64,000 nucleotides of DNA from Stratiolaelaps scimitus (GCA_019614645.1 JABWDB010000037.1:930001-994000); one strand, 5' to 3'. Shown: positions 1 to 14,100, counted from the first letter of the stretch. Numbers and translations are program-made. The notes: generated from the letters alone by a model not told the origin.

Positions 1-157
1 AAATGATAGCAGGGGTTCGGTTGACTTCGTTTGCGGCTGGCGGCCAGATCTTCATCGATCAGCTCTGTAGTTATTATTCGCATTAACTATTATAACAAGA
101 AGAAGAAGAAGTGTCGGAACGAAAAATATAATGCTTACGCGAGTATTAGCGCGTATG

Positions 158-326
158 TCACCGTGGTGGGTGGCGCTTGGACGGCGGGTGGGCTAAGTCG
201 TCTCTGGTTGAAGAAAATCTTAGACAAAGGCCTCAGGTTTGAGCTGTCAATCGACCTGGCGAAGTGACATATCTTAGAGGAACTTAAGCGTTGTGTATTT
301 AAAGGCAGTTCCTTTAGTAGGCCAAA
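158..326 (+). repeat. SINE-A copy 1, tRNA-derived head
   Basis: The head GTGGGTGGCGCTTGGACGGC plus GGGCTAAGTC, a degraded B box and the tail TTCCTTTAGTA match the SINE-A copies at 10481 and 61421. The tail is truncated before the CCTTTACC motif. Confidence 0.75.
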
Positions 327-1150
327 CACTTGGTATTTGTACCTTCTCCTCAGGCCTCGGCAGCATATTCTTACTAAAATCGAGGCAACGCACGCGCCGG
401 CCAAGCACCGGCCACTTAGACAGTGCATAATACAAACGACGCCCTCCAGTGGGCCCCATTCGGTTGTGATCATTCGTCAGCCTTCTCGTCTCGCCGTTGG
501 TGACCCACCTCATTGAACTTCATTCATTTGACAGACGCTACAAGGGCCGACTGTTACCATTCATTATCCGCTGGCCATTAAATTAATAGTCATCCTTTCG
601 AACCAACCACAAAAGGGGGTTGACGTCGAGCTAATTTCTATATTTTTTTATTGAACTCAGCAACTCGCACTCACGCCCACGTAACAGTAATAAGAATAAT
701 AATAATTATAACTTGTCTGATCGAGACACGCCTCGCCTTCAATTTAACAGGATGCAAAATAGTTCGAACAATAAGCTAAACGGTCTGAAATGTGTGGTGG
801 AGCGCATGGTATAGAGGTGTGGGGGTGAGGGCCGGGGCTCTAGCGCTTTAAAGCTGAGGTGTTCCGTCAAAGGTCTTCAATCTAGCAATCGGCTGAGCGC
901 CCTATGAAATCTGCCAACATATCCCGACGAAATTCGCAACATTCGCAACTCCTCTGTGCGAACTGTCTCCTTACTCACCTGAAAGTCAAATCAGAGAAAG
1001 AGTTTAGAAACGGTGCATATACAATATTATTACGGTAAACATGATACGGTGTTTTAGTAGTCTAACATAGAATAGATTATATAATATGAAGCAAAATCGA
1101 GAGGAACATACAGCGTAATTAATCTCCTCATATATATATATATATATATA

Positions 1151-1699
<549 letters not shown>

Positions 1700-2609
1700 T
1701 ATATTATATATTACGATAATGGTTCAGGTGAATGAAATTTACATAATGCGATGATTTCAGCAGCAAGTTGAAATGGTGCTTGTTTGATCAATTTAAAAGC
1801 AAAAAATAACGGGACAACAAGTGTTGTGTTCATAAAAATACTTGAACAATCATCTCTAATTAATGTCAAGGCTAAGACTACCGGGAAATGAATTACCTGA
1901 AGCTAAATCTGACCCGATGTTGGTCCACGGGAAGATGCGCGCTCACTTATCGATTCTGTATTAGCTACCGTGTACAAATAATATGATTATGGACAATTTT
2001 GAATTTGTTTTCCTTAATATCTGACAAAATCACTATTTTAAAAGCGGAATTCGTTTGTTAGTTCCTGTGAGAGCTTAGGTTATTTCGCGGAGCATGTTTT
2101 CCGGTCCTGCGATTCGAAATCGTCGACATTACATAGAGCAACGATAGAGATCTAAGTGCTCTCACGCCGGTCCCCACCCTGTGTCAGGCCACTGCAGATC
2201 CATGCAAAAAAGCGAAGGATTTCGGCTTCCGGAGAAATGTCTTTCATCTTATTGACAATTTGGCAGATATTCGATGTGAACTGTTATTCGCGTCGACTTT
2301 TATGGATCCGCTCCGAGCTTTGCTCGTTCTGTAGGTCCAACAAATTTCAACAGGTGATGCTTATGATAATATTAGTAATGGTATGGCTCGGTTCTATTAG
2401 AAATCGAACCCTGATGTATATATACACAGTCCATTGATACGTTACTGCTTCGAACTGAATGGTGGAAATGAAGCAAAGGCTAATCATTGAGTCTTCATTC
2501 GAAATTCGTCATCCGTAAATTTCCCAAATAGAGAACAAATCGTTGGCTAAACTGAACGTTTTATCATATACAATTTACATCTCAGCGCGGTCCGAGTCCC
2601 GAGACCTGG

Positions 2610-2752
2610 TAAAGGGAAAGGTTTATTGGTTTGTTAAAGGAGCTGCAATTTCGCAATGCTTAAACTCTCTTATATGTCATCATCAAGCAGCGGGGCTCGA
2701 ACCTGCAACTTCTGTCTAGCTAGAGACTTAGCCGTTCAAGCCACGGCGCTGG
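2610..2752 (-). repeat. SINE-A copy 2
   Basis: Minus-strand copy: tail AAGGTTTATTGGTTTGTTAA (as read on plus), then GCAATGCTTAA, then GGGCTCGAACCTG (reverse of the B box), ending in the A-box region near 2752. Confidence 0.85.
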
Positions 2753-2950
2753 TATATAGAGAAACTTCAGCATTGCAAAGATCGGGGGTTCAAGAGTCAA
2801 TAAACCAATAGATCCCTTCAAATAAAATAGATAAAAGTCAACAAAATATGAATGGATTGCCAGCATATGGTGGTTGCTGTTGTTCCAGGTCAATAAGTAG
2901 TATTTAATACGGACGCCCGATATGTCTCATACGCTTATGTATATATATAT

Positions 2951-3054
2951 TTTTTTTTATGACGGAGAATGCTCATGCAGACCAGGCCTCACAACTAAGG
3001 TATTTGCCATGGTACTGTTGGACTCCTGCCTGATCTAGTGGCAGATCTACCCAC
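2951..3054 (+). repeat. Element D copy 1
   Basis: After (TA)n and a T run: GACGGAGAATGCTCATGCAG, ACCAGGCCTCACAACTAAGG, TATTTGCCATGGTACTG, ending near CTACCCAC. It aligns with the inverse copy at 51232-51340 with about six differences over 94 bases. Confidence 0.85.
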
Positions 3055-6000
3055 TAAACTCACGCCCCACTTAATCTTCACTCTGAGTTGGTCCGGATAT
3101 TCAGCTCTTCAGCTGATCCGGCTTATATATATATATATGTTGTATACATATTCAACGCGTTATGTTTCATATCTACTCGACAAACATATTTTTCTCTACT
3201 TTCGAATCCATTAAGAACAACACTATCTCTCTCTATTCAAGGAGGTCACAGTAAAGCTCATCCGATTGCGGTAATATATGCGGTAACTCCAGGAAAGGGA
3301 CATCAAATGCTAGTAAGTTGCATCTTTCCAGTATGACATAATAATCACAATCATACATCGAATCGAACTGCTGCGCAGAGAACAAATCTCGATATGCTTT
3401 GTCGTCTATTTTAAGCGAGGTCCCTACGGAAAATCTATCAAATGCTATTTATGACCCCGACGATGACCCAAGGCCAACAAGGGATACCCCTACGGTCACA
3501 ATGGGAACTTTAAAGGAATCTTCGTGTGGACATCCGGCGAATGGAGACATTAGCTTATGAGGCACAAAAACATTGTAATTACACCCTTGAATTGGCCATT
3601 CATTTATCGCTTGACAAGATATTACACAATCGTCAAATTGTGACAATGACATAAATTATATATGATCCCTTAAGATCTGGCAGGCACACACAGAGTCAAA
3701 CGTATCGAATTGAGTTGAAAACAGAGACACAACCATTCACTGTCATCTCGGCAAGAGATCCGATCTCATCTGACCCTCGGCACACCTAGAACACTCTGTT
3801 TGCTGACCATAAGCTTTGCTGATGTCGGTGACGCCGACGACCTTGAACTCCAGTCGCCCCTCACATTTAATCCTTATGCCGCTTTTATGCATTCCGCATT
3901 CGAGATCATTCTCCACCTGACTCGTCCGGTGAAGACAACGTTCAAAGTGAACATGTTCAATCTATATTCGTCTCAGCCTCGAATGCTGGCTGAGATATGG
4001 GACATCTGCTACAGACAACGAGATTGAACTGTTAAGGTGACAAGGAACGAACTCAGCCAGGCCCATATAGCCACTACAGGGCGTGCCGTGTTGCAATGTA
4101 CTCAAGATGCTGCCAAGACATGCGCGGTTGAGTGACGCAGGATGGCTGCCGCCTTCGATATTGGTTCGTTGCCACCAGACAGGAACTGAACGCAAGAGAA
4201 AAAAATAAGGAACTCGTAGCCGCTTAGATCTGCACAGATGGCTCGGCAGAGGCCTTCGACATTAATGTCATCCGATCCATGTAAGTGTTGTCCATTTGCG
4301 CTAGAACGTATTCGAATAAGATGTACGCATAAAGGGCTTAGAATAGCCCAGACATGCCTATAGAAGGACAACAAATATAAACAGCGACTGAATACATATA
4401 TATATATATATATATATAATCGTAGCATCACAAAATAGAAGAATTCAAAAACTTAGACAATACGAGCCGCTGGGATTGTTCATCGTCTGTTCGAGTCGTA
4501 GCCACAGCTTTTACTGGATATCGTCTGGGCGTTCTGCAATATACGCATGTGACGGCAGGGCGATTCTAGGTAGAGTCGAGCACCAGGTGCCGGGGAAATG
4601 CCTTGGTAGAGAACCACAATATATATATATATATACGGATGAATGATTTTGTATTCATCCGTTATACTTTCTACCGGCTTGAGGTGAGTCTGCTGTTGTT
4701 GCCTGGTGATGCTAAGTGTATGTGGGTAAAACTATGTGGGTTTTCTCTTACGGGCCCCGTACGAACGACCCTTCAGAAGGTGAAAGAGCATATCTGTATT
4801 TACATACGCCACAGTACGAGTGAACAAGTATTCTCTTTCATCGAGGATTGAATACGCATATATTATGTAATATACCTCTAGAGCTTCCTGATAAAGTTAG
4901 GTAGTAGGTTGCTGATATCATATAGACGAGAAAACCCCCACCAGTATAATTATATAGGGCTTTCATTTTTCACCTGTTTTAACGATCGGGCAACATGAAC
5001 GTACCTTACACCAGCTTAAATTAAAAAAAAATAATTGATTAAATGCGCTAATTAAATGTGTGACTTTCCACATTAAGGGTAAAGGGGTTTAATGGGTAAA
5101 CGCGATGATTCAATTCCATGGCACTCTGCTAAGCACAGGGATGCTGCATACATATGAAGCTGCTCACGGTCGACCATTGAGACAATGGTAGCGTGCCTAG
5201 CGATCTGAATTGAGAATTGAATTCGGCGTGAACGTGTTCACGTGTATTGAATTCGTGTGCTATTTCATTCGTCAAGCGAAGGTTCACACGTTGAACGTGT
5301 TGCGCACAAAAAGCACAAGAAGCATAATGATTGGTATAACAGACGCCGTCATAATACGAGAAATGCCGATTTACGAAGCGGAATTGCTGTTCCCTGCAAC
5401 ACGAACTAATAACAGGTTGAGTGACAATTGAGGGCTGGAAAAACAGGACACAATCACCGAGTGCCGTATCACTCCCATGTTAACTTCACATAGAGAAACA
5501 GTAACACGGTGGCAGCTCCGTTCATTATACTATGAGGTATATGCACAGGTGTCTAGTAAGCTCGCTGGGAAACCGAACACCCGAATCGGTGCTCAGTGCT
5601 TAGTTGTCATGAATGAGATAAACAATAAAAAACGCGTGAACGGCCGCTATCAGCATTTGTCGCTGTTGCTACAGCGAGGCATTATCATAGACAATTCAAA
5701 AGAGCCGTTTCTGTCAAGAGACACCCAACATTAAAATTAACTATGTTCGAACATACAAGGCGCCGGAGCTAACTTATCGATTTCGAGAAACAGGTGCTAT
5801 AAACGAAAGCTGATGATTTTTGTTAATTAGTTATATATCACATATGTTTAACTTGTAAAATACAATCGCAGATAAGAATGACATTGATACAATAGTCGCA
5901 ATAATAATGTGTCGATCGTACACGTTTTGTAAATCACGAACCAGCCAGTAGAACGATCAGAGTTCTTTCAGAGACGTATGGTCACTCCATGAGTCGTCTA

Positions 6001-6323
6001 ATTTCATATATAATCTAATTTCAATCAAAACAGCAAACACTATTAATGTACGCAGGCTAATTCTATGGACTTCTAAGTTCTCAAGTCGATTCCCCGACAC
6101 CGTTGCACACTTGAATTTTAATGTGGTCCGTTTTACGAAGCAATTCAAAAAGTAATTCCATGGATGTTTAATGTTTAATACTGAAAGAGTCTGACTCCCG
6201 AAAACACTTAGGTTCCTATTAAAATCTAAGTTATCATATCATAGAAGTGAAAATCATTTAATTCATATTATTGTGTATTTTAATTAATGCGACAATTAGT
6301 GACGTAGTCAGGCGGAGCCCATC

Positions 6324-6368
6324 ATCATCCCGAGGGAAGAGATAGCGTATCTCTACCCTCGGGATGAT
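6324..6368. repeat. 21-bp stem hairpin with 3-base loop
   Basis: ATCATCCCGAGGGAAGAGAT plus A, loop GCG, then the complementary arm with a single A:A mismatch. It lies in AT-rich intergenic sequence with no gene next to it. Confidence 0.9.
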
Positions 6369-7899
6369 CTACCTGTAGAAAATATGTAAAACCACATTTT
6401 TTTTACTTCACCACTTACTGTGGCTCGCACACATATAGGGGGTCTTCAGGTAAAAAACAGTGTTTTAGACCTTGCAGAAACTTATGCCGGCTACTCTGGC
6501 CGCTATGGCCTACAAAGCTCTTCTATCTTTAACAACGTCGTCTAAATTAGCCTTCGTCGTCCGAATGTAGTTCGTGAATGCTTCAGCGAGGTTTCGCTTG
6601 GCCACACTCGATTGATTTTTCACTCTCTGGCACAGAAGGCCTCGCTGCAACGAGCCCTACCATTGTCCACCTCAATGGTCGAAGGAGCGCCGGTAACGCG
6701 TTCGCCTGTTCTGTCGTGGGACAGATTTCCGTCTTGTTCCACCTTACTCACTGCTAACACTTATACACCACACAATGGTGATTACACTCGATCAGTTAGC
6801 GTTGTTAAATGACAACAGAAAAAAAAAACAACATCTCGTAAGTGAACAATATGCTATGTTTGGAAAACTATAATGTACAAGAACCGTGATCCTCGCGAAG
6901 CTGATCCAGCGAAGGGACTCAGTTAAGTGTTGATGTAGTTGTTACTGCTGCTGCAGCCGGTTGAGTCGTTCAAAACGGCATAAACACAATTAGCAACTCA
7001 TTTGCTTGATTGAGGTCAACTCAATTCCGGTAAACAAACTGAAGGAATACGTTGAGTGATACCGGGAAGGGCAGTGGGGTGCTGGTGAACATCATCAACA
7101 GTTCCAGAAGGAGGCCACGGTGTTGTCAGGAATTAGTATGGCACCCCCCCCACCCCCTCCCAAATAAGCACTTGCACAAAGCAGGTCCGATTTTAGAGAA
7201 TATGACTTTTAGACATAATCGATATTTCTACACGTATAGTTTGTTAAATGATAAATACATAAAGAAATGGGCATTCTTGAGACTCTTCTGATTAGATGGT
7301 GACACGGTTAATCGTAACAAAATCGTACATATAATCCATCAAGTCTGCAAGTCTAAAGCAAAAGGTGAATTGCAAAAAAAAAAAATTTATAGCAAACGCG
7401 TGGCATTACAAAATGCCTCTGTTTTCTAGAATTCATGAGAGCAGATAGTGGAAACACATCCAGCCCACTTGTCAATGTTATAATCCTTTGACTCGAGCGA
7501 ACTTCACTAACTTACTAACTTACAACCTCTAAGGGTTATTTCGGGACTTACCATCCGCCGTCTTTGATTCTGCAATAACTTTGAAACACGTGTGGGAAGC
7601 CGGTTCTTCTCTATGTAAAACCTTTATGCACAGGAGAACCCACTTGACGGCAAAGCTGGACGTCCTCAACGTATACCGCTAGAGGATATTCACAGCTTAT
7701 GGTTTTACGCAAAGACGTATCTATAGGAATCCATAGATCATAGCACTCAATGATCACATCCGTTTATGAAGGTTGTCGTCAAACATAAAGAATTCGGAGG
7801 TCAGCGCGATTTTTGCAACTTCCAAATGGCTCCAGAATGAGTTTGACAACTTTGGGACTCAGGCAACACTCGTCGACTCGCAGTCGCTGAAAATTCAGC

Positions 7900-7925
7900 A
7901 ATATATATATACATATATATATATA

Positions 7926-7960
<35 letters not shown>
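7900..7960. repeat. (TA)n microsatellite, imperfect
   Basis: (TA)n with C interruptions at two points. Confidence 0.95.
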
Positions 7961-7962
<2 letters not shown>

Positions 7963-8130
7963 TCATGCTTGCAGAGACGCTTGAATGAGGATAAACCTTA
8001 TCTAGTTTAAAGTAGGCTTCACAATATGCATAGTGCTGCAAGACTCGCCAGCGCGGCTTCGTCCGACCTTTGCAAAGAAGGATCAACAGGTTAGGCCAAT
8101 TTTGATTCTTAGGTAAAAGTGCAATAAGGG

Positions 8131-8298
8131 CAAAGGTTTATAAAAGTAACTGCAATTTTTACAATGCTTAAGAGTAGGTGACATTGACAAGTGAGCCAGA
8201 GCTGACATTCTTTTCAAAGGTTTATAAACTCTCAAGCAATTTTTACAATGCTTAAGAGTAGGTGACATTGACAAGTGAGCCAGAGCTGGCATTCGTTT
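8131..8298 (-). repeat. Two 84-bp direct repeats carrying a SINE-A tail
   Basis: Units 8131-8214 and 8215-8298 are head to tail, equal in length and nearly identical. They differ mainly in one block of about 10 bases near the start of each unit. Each contains the SINE-A tail (GCAATTTTTACAATGCTTAA) joined to other sequence (GTGAGCCAGAGCTG). The long reverse-strand open frame here is a by-product of the duplication. Confidence 0.85.
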
Positions 8299-8299
8299 C

Positions 8300-10480
8300 A
8301 AAATGTCTTTTCAATACGAAAACATTAAAGCTACAATAGAATAATTAAAGGTAGATGACCAAACCCCGTCTCCATATATATGTGTGTCTACAGTGCCAGG
8401 CATTCACCGAAGGCCTGCTCCTGTCGTGGCTATCTAAATAGAAATACTGTTATTTCTCATACGGGGATATCGGTACGCCGAAGATACTCAATCCTGTTAT
8501 CACTTACTCCACATGCGATCAGCAATCGGTGTCTACTCAGAGTCGCAAGGACAGATATCGCCAACGGTCAGAAGTCGTCAAAACGTCGATACGAACTGTA
8601 ATCTCTAACGAAATTCAATCGATGTGAAGTTTACACTCGCGATCGTCAGATTTCGGTTATTCTGGACACGCTCAGCCATGTGTCGATGATATTTTTTCAT
8701 GTTTCGAATATCTGACGATGGGGGGAGGGATAAATAAATTAAATAACCTATTGTGAGATTGCACAGTGTTGTTACACAGAAACCTCGAACTCACTGGACT
8801 AAATGTGCCAGACAATAGCCAGGTGTATACTGCAGGTATTTTCTGCTATTTACCGAAAATGATCTGCCGTACTGATTGGCAAGACAATCAGCGGAGCGAC
8901 ATTTGTGAGAAAGAAACGAAATAAAGGCGAATACACCTTTACGTGGCGAGTATTGATGGTAAGCTAACAGGTTTGTTATTCTATATTCATAACGTCAAAA
9001 TAGTTGATTGCCTTAGTATACTAATTATGTAATGTCCTCCTACAATTCCTTTTCCCAGAGAGTACTAAAAATGTCGAGGGAGCATTTAGTTAATTTCGAT
9101 TACATTTAGAAAGCCAAATCATTCGGTTGAGACACTTAAATGCGTTCGAATGTATGATAGCGGAGTTGAGTTAAATACGTGTCCAATATTTGCCACGCCA
9201 TACTTTCTACAGCTGCTTATGATATGTATCAATTTCTGTCGAAAAAAAACAGGCTTTAGAAATACAATTATTTATCTATATTTATTACAAAAAAAATTGT
9301 ATGTTTCACATACAAGAGAATCCACCTCCGTGTTATCTCCGCAGAAAAGCAGCGTTCAAGAAAAACTACCAACGAAAGAGTTAACCCTGCCAATCTAATT
9401 ATATATACTAATTATATCTGATGGTATTTCTCCCCTTGCCCCTAGCCATCACACCTCAGCCCCCCCCCCCGTAGCTAAGCCACTCAAATATAGCGCGGTG
9501 TCATTTTGAGATTATCGAATTCAGTTGACGAAATCTCGATTTGCATCCCATTCAGACGATTACTCAAACAGTGAAACACCACCACGCGGATTTATTGTCA
9601 CGAATAGCTTCACAATGAGAACATCCCCTCTGGATATTTCCTGTTCCTGTATCTAACGTCATTACGCGGCAAAAAAAAAATCCTTACCTCGGTCAACGCC
9701 AATTTTATCGGTTTAGATAGAAAACTAGCGAGCCGCTGCCGTGGTCGGCCGCTATCGCTCGTCGTCAAACAAGAATAAACTCTAAATTTAATATGTATTA
9801 CTATGATTAATGTGACACTTCATAATGTTTTCATGTATATATATATATATATATATATATTGTTACGTCAGAGTTGATGTAGCACACGTGCCATTGCTGT
9901 ACATCTCGTGTAGTTAAACACCATGGCCCCCCATAAAATTTCCGACAGGAATCGTTCCACGTAATGTAATCAGCAGTGTTTCAGTTCCATTTCGATAGTG
10001 TTCTGTGAGCATAGGCCAGCCTTCCAACGGGTCCTCGTCACGGCGTTCTCTCCCGATTCTCAACGCTACCAAGCAGAGGCACTGTTACGTTGTTACCGGC
10101 GCCGACGCACGGATACAGCAAGCGGTTCGCTCTCAAAAGGTTATCGGAAGCAATGAAAACACCAATGCCTAAAAAGGCGGAGATCTGTTATCGTCTGCAA
10201 ACATGTTTTTCGTGCCTTGTTGTTTTGTTTTTCAAAGGTCAACAAAGAGGCCTAAATCTCGAAAACTGATCTGCCTACTACTACTAGATGAGAAGGACAA
10301 GAGATTACTTTTGTGTGGCTCGCTTTTGAAGCGAACTCGACTTCCGCTGCGCGGCCAACGGACGAATTGCGATTGAGGGAGGACGCTAATGCTTGTCAGT
10401 TTGTGCAACCACTGTGATAAATCAACTGATCGTATTGGCACTCGAAATCGATGGCGATTTTTGAATAGAACAGTTTACTC
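8300..10480. other. Intergenic, nothing seen beyond simple repeats
   Basis: (TA)n at 9836-9860 and a C homopolymer near 9461-9471. No credible coding sequence. Confidence 0.55.
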
Positions 10481-10664
10481 GTCAGCGCGGTGGGTGGCGC
10501 TTGAACGATGGGTGGGCTAAGTTCGCCTCTGGCCTAAGTAAAAAGGTCGGATACTGCAGGTTCGAGTTGTCCCGCGACCTGGTGAGGTGGCATGTACATA
10601 TAAGAGAGCTTAGGCGTTGTAAAAATTGCAGCTCCCTTAATAAATCAATAAAATTTTACCTCCT
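10481..10664 (+). repeat. SINE-A copy, nearly full length
   Basis: Starts GTCAGCGCGGTGGGTGGCGC. The A-box-like GGGCTAAGTTC and the pol III B box GGTTCGAGT (10559-10567) are present. These are followed by ACATATAAGAGAGCTTAG, TTGCAGCTCC, AATAAATCAATAAA and TTTTACC. Together with 17597 and 61421 it defines the family. Confidence 0.9.
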
Positions 10665-12033
10665 TAAGCATGAAGGATTGTTCTAGCATTTAATGGTTAT
10701 TGATACAATTAAATTTGATTCTCAAACGTAGTTCTTTATAGCCTTCTTTCAGATGTGTCCCGAGAGAAAACTAAATTCAATTCATTTGCTATGCATGTAT
10801 ATCATGCCTAATTCTACAATACCTAGTTACTGTATTTATTTGATAATCCATATCACGATCAGTTTCTAACGGTCAGTGCCTAAACCGGACATTAGCACGT
10901 AAGGAACACGCCGTCCGTCACGAGAAAGCTTGTGGAAGGAAATAATTTACGTTTGGGGACGACACCAGACGCCACAAAATTGCCCTCATTCGAAGTCATC
11001 CAATGTGGCGATAGGTCTCCCTTGGTTAATTCAGTATATTTCAGCTATTGGTATTCAATCCAGTTAATTTGGAAAGGTCCACAAATTGTTATATGTAGTT
11101 CCGCATCACCTCATCATAATCAAATGATGGATAAAGCTCAGATAAGATTCTATTATAGTCACACATACACACACACAGACTACGATTTTATTATATTATA
11201 TTATTGTGTGTTTTAATATATAGAATAATTAGGGAAGCAGTTGGGGACAGCTGGCTGTCGGGCTGAGGCCGTCATGGCCATCCCCAATGGAGGAGATGTC
11301 ACCTCCCCCCCATATATATATATATATTTGGTCTTTGTTTGACGGGTTCGTTCGAAGCCTATGCACATAAGGTGTCTTATAATTTGAATAAACATTGCTA
11401 TATTTCAATTTACGAGCTAGTACCGAATTACTGACAGGCATTTTCCACAGAATGACAATGATTGTCAAAATGTTTCACTACCTAGTGATGTTTCACGTCG
11501 TTAGAATATTCGTTTGAAGCAACAGTGGTTTATCTCGAAGCGGATGCGTAATTCGATGTAGCCAAAAGCTCGGCAGGAGATATTTCCGCTTAATATAACG
11601 CTATCGAATATACAATATAGAACACTTGTCTGCCAACAACAGTTGTCTATAGATGACAAGCAATTATTATAACTAATCCTCCCTCTCTCCGTTTCGCTTG
11701 AGCCAATGAACTCGAAAGTGCGCATCCCATTGAAACATCTTACGTTAACCTCACTCATGGCTGTACATCATATTAGCTGATTATCATCGAGAGAATCGTT
11801 GATATTTGTGACGGCCACAACTGATGAATACAGGCCAAGCAAAACAATAACTAGAGAATTCAGCGTCAATATATGTCATTCGTGTCTACAATAGATCTCT
11901 CTCCTTAAATCTCTCTCCAATGCAGAGTGATGGCGGAACGGCGGGTGATAAGTCCGAGAGTCGAACAAAAAAAGACACGAGGGACAATTTGACGAACAGA
12001 ACCAGTTCACACCTAAGATCTATCACGTAAATT

Positions 12034-12154
12034 GCTGAGTCTCTAGCTGTAAAAAGCCAGAGGTCGCAGGTTCGAATCCCGTTGTATGACATATAAGAGA
12101 ACTTAAGCATTCTATGCAGTTCCTTTAATAAATCAATGAAGCCTTACCTTACCC
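12034..12154 (+). repeat. SINE-A copy (B-box half and tail)
   Basis: GCTGAGTCTCTAGCTG, then GGTTCGAATCCC, ACATATAAGAGAACTTAAGC, TTCCTTTAATAAATCAATGA and CCTTACC. It is very close to the copy at 17597. The A-box half is degraded. Confidence 0.88.
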
Positions 12155-12824
12155 TACTCTTTATTATATGAGACGTGGCAACCGGCTCGGTGTAACTTGT
12201 GGAGCTCATTTCTACTGACTTGTCGTTTTTATATTTGTAGCACATATTCGAACGTATGGGTTTATTCGAGATACCAAATAATATCACCATTCAATAGAAC
12301 GCTATTAACAATACAGGAGTGAGTTTGCCTTTCAATGAAACATTATACAATTTGTCTGCCAATCGTTTATAGCAGTATGCGTAGTGCTACCATTCGCGTT
12401 TGATGACACTAAACAATCGCGGTAGTAAAAGATAAATCATCACACTAATTAGTAGTCAAACAAATCAATTATCGTAGAACGTCAAAATTCCACAGTAATT
12501 TTTCACCAGTCAGCTTTTGTTCATACGGCAGATAATTATTATTGTTGTTATTATACGACTAAGTATAATTGTCCGCGGTGGAATGCCAGAAGAAACAACA
12601 ACAACAGCAGAAGCAGCATTAATAATATTATTATTATTGAGCAGATATTCTCAAAGACGTCATGTGTTTTTTTCTAATACAGCGCTTACACCATTTTGTT
12701 CTTAAAGGTTGAGTTCAATATTCACACAAACTTCTCATTATTGTACAGTCTCTTCGTAAATTTGGTCATCCAACAAAGACGTTCATGGTAAATTCAATCA
12801 TTCCGAGTGCCTTATTCCCATTAT

Positions 12825-12828
<4 letters not shown>

Positions 12829-12879
<51 letters not shown>
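12829..12879. repeat. (TA)n microsatellite
   Basis: About 51 bases of uninterrupted TA. Confidence 0.95.
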
Positions 12880-12882
<3 letters not shown>

Positions 12883-13767
12883 TTATCTGCTCTCTGTGAG
12901 CATCATTGCAATTTGATACTGCCACCGCGGTAACATTCGCGAACTATTCGCGTATTATTATTATTAGTATTCTCATTTATTTAATTGCTAATTCTTCTGC
13001 GGGGGACCATCGCTTGAATGTTTGCTACCTCTCCGTGGCGCGTTCACCTCGACGTATATATTAACACGGTTGCATAGACCGTCCATAGGGTAATCGTAAT
13101 TCTCGCTTCTTGCATCGTATGGCCATAAATCGAGGGGGGGATAATGACAATCACGAGTACGCACACCGGCCCTATCTATGTAAGTAGTGTCAAATATCTA
13201 CTTAAATAACGTCAAGATTCTTTTAGAAAACATCCAGCGAAATCTGGCGAGAGAGATATTACGCTAATCACAGAGCGAATCTCGTCAACTCAAATTACAT
13301 AGACGCGTGCCGCTCTGCAATCACTATGTTTTTTTTTGGCCCTGACCACTACGACAACAGCTAATACTACTACTACTGCTACTACTATTATGATAATTAA
13401 CAGTCCAGTCGATCGTTTTAATGGTGAGCGTCTTTGATTTGTAGACAGGAGCGGCACGTACGGCTTGGGTTCAAGTCCTGCAGCCAGACGCTTCAAAGAA
13501 CTTTGGATTCCTTGAATAATCATCATCTTTCCTCATCTGCGGCTTCTTGTCAGACAAAACACGGCCGCCAACGCCTGGCAAGAGCCGATATGCCCTTGTA
13601 GTAATACCTCTAAGATTCTGATCAGAGGCTTGTCACCGAACATGGCGAACAGATAGACTAACAGATGTGAGTCAGCTGAAGAAATGTCTGTTAACGATAA
13701 CACGGAAAGGCAACGAGGATAGAAAATTGATTTTCTTTTACCTGCCGATTCAAGGTTCGCCTTCGAC

Positions 13768-14100
13768 CTATGTCAGCAACACAAGCTCAGGAAAAAAGAG
13801 GTCGAGAGGCAGCTGACTGTTAAACTGTTTTTGCAGATGTTGACGCAATCCCAAAGAGTTTGCTACAATTTGTGGTAGTGGTGGGTCGTCTTGTGGACAA
13901 CACAGTGATGAGTTGATGATGAGAATGCCGAACATATGATATCTTCGCTGCAAACTTAATATTTGATGACAACACGAATGACACGGGTTGTGTAACACAA
14001 GAACAGCATCGCTAATCCCGAATCGATTCATCAATTGTTCAGTCAGTCCCTGGTCACTATTGCGAACATCTGCTGAGTAAACACGAACACATAGGCACAT
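13768..14100 (-). CDS. Unrecognised candidate exon, possibly paired with 14449-14663
   Basis: The minus-strand open frame includes an acceptor-like GTTCGTGTTTACTCAG| followed by codons DVRNSDQGLTEQLMNRFGIS and ends at a stop at 13768. The composition is protein-like, with several cysteines (NPCHSCCHQ). A second open segment lies upstream on the same strand. Both acceptors fall in the same codon phase, but I see no convincing donor between them. Function unknown; may be chance. Confidence 0.2.
   Translation of the reverse strand: MCLCVRVYSADVRNSDQGLTEQLMNRFGISDAVLVLHNPCHSCCHQILSLQRRYHMFGILIINSSLCCPQDDPPLPQIVANSLGLRQHLQKQFNSQLPLDLFFPELVLLT

Larger units (their letters stand above)
3060..8130. 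other. Intergenic, no gene recognised
   Basis: Short (TA)n at about 3124, 4398 and 4620, the hairpin at 6324-6368 and a C run near 7144-7158. A higher-GC patch at 3750-4330 has overlapping open frames on both strands with nothing recognisable. Open frames at 5210-5431 and 5477-5734 are likewise unmatched. Confidence 0.5.
10665..13767. other. Intergenic, SINE-A and microsatellites only
   Basis: One SINE-A copy (12034-12154) and (TA)n 12829-12879. A second tRNA-like motif, GGGTTCAAGTCC, near 13468-13479 is isolated and not part of a foldable tRNA. Confidence 0.5.

Noticed and set aside
12061..12080. Possible tRNA gene from GGTTCGAATCCC
   Set aside because: The motif belongs to repeated SINE-A copies that lack a foldable acceptor stem.
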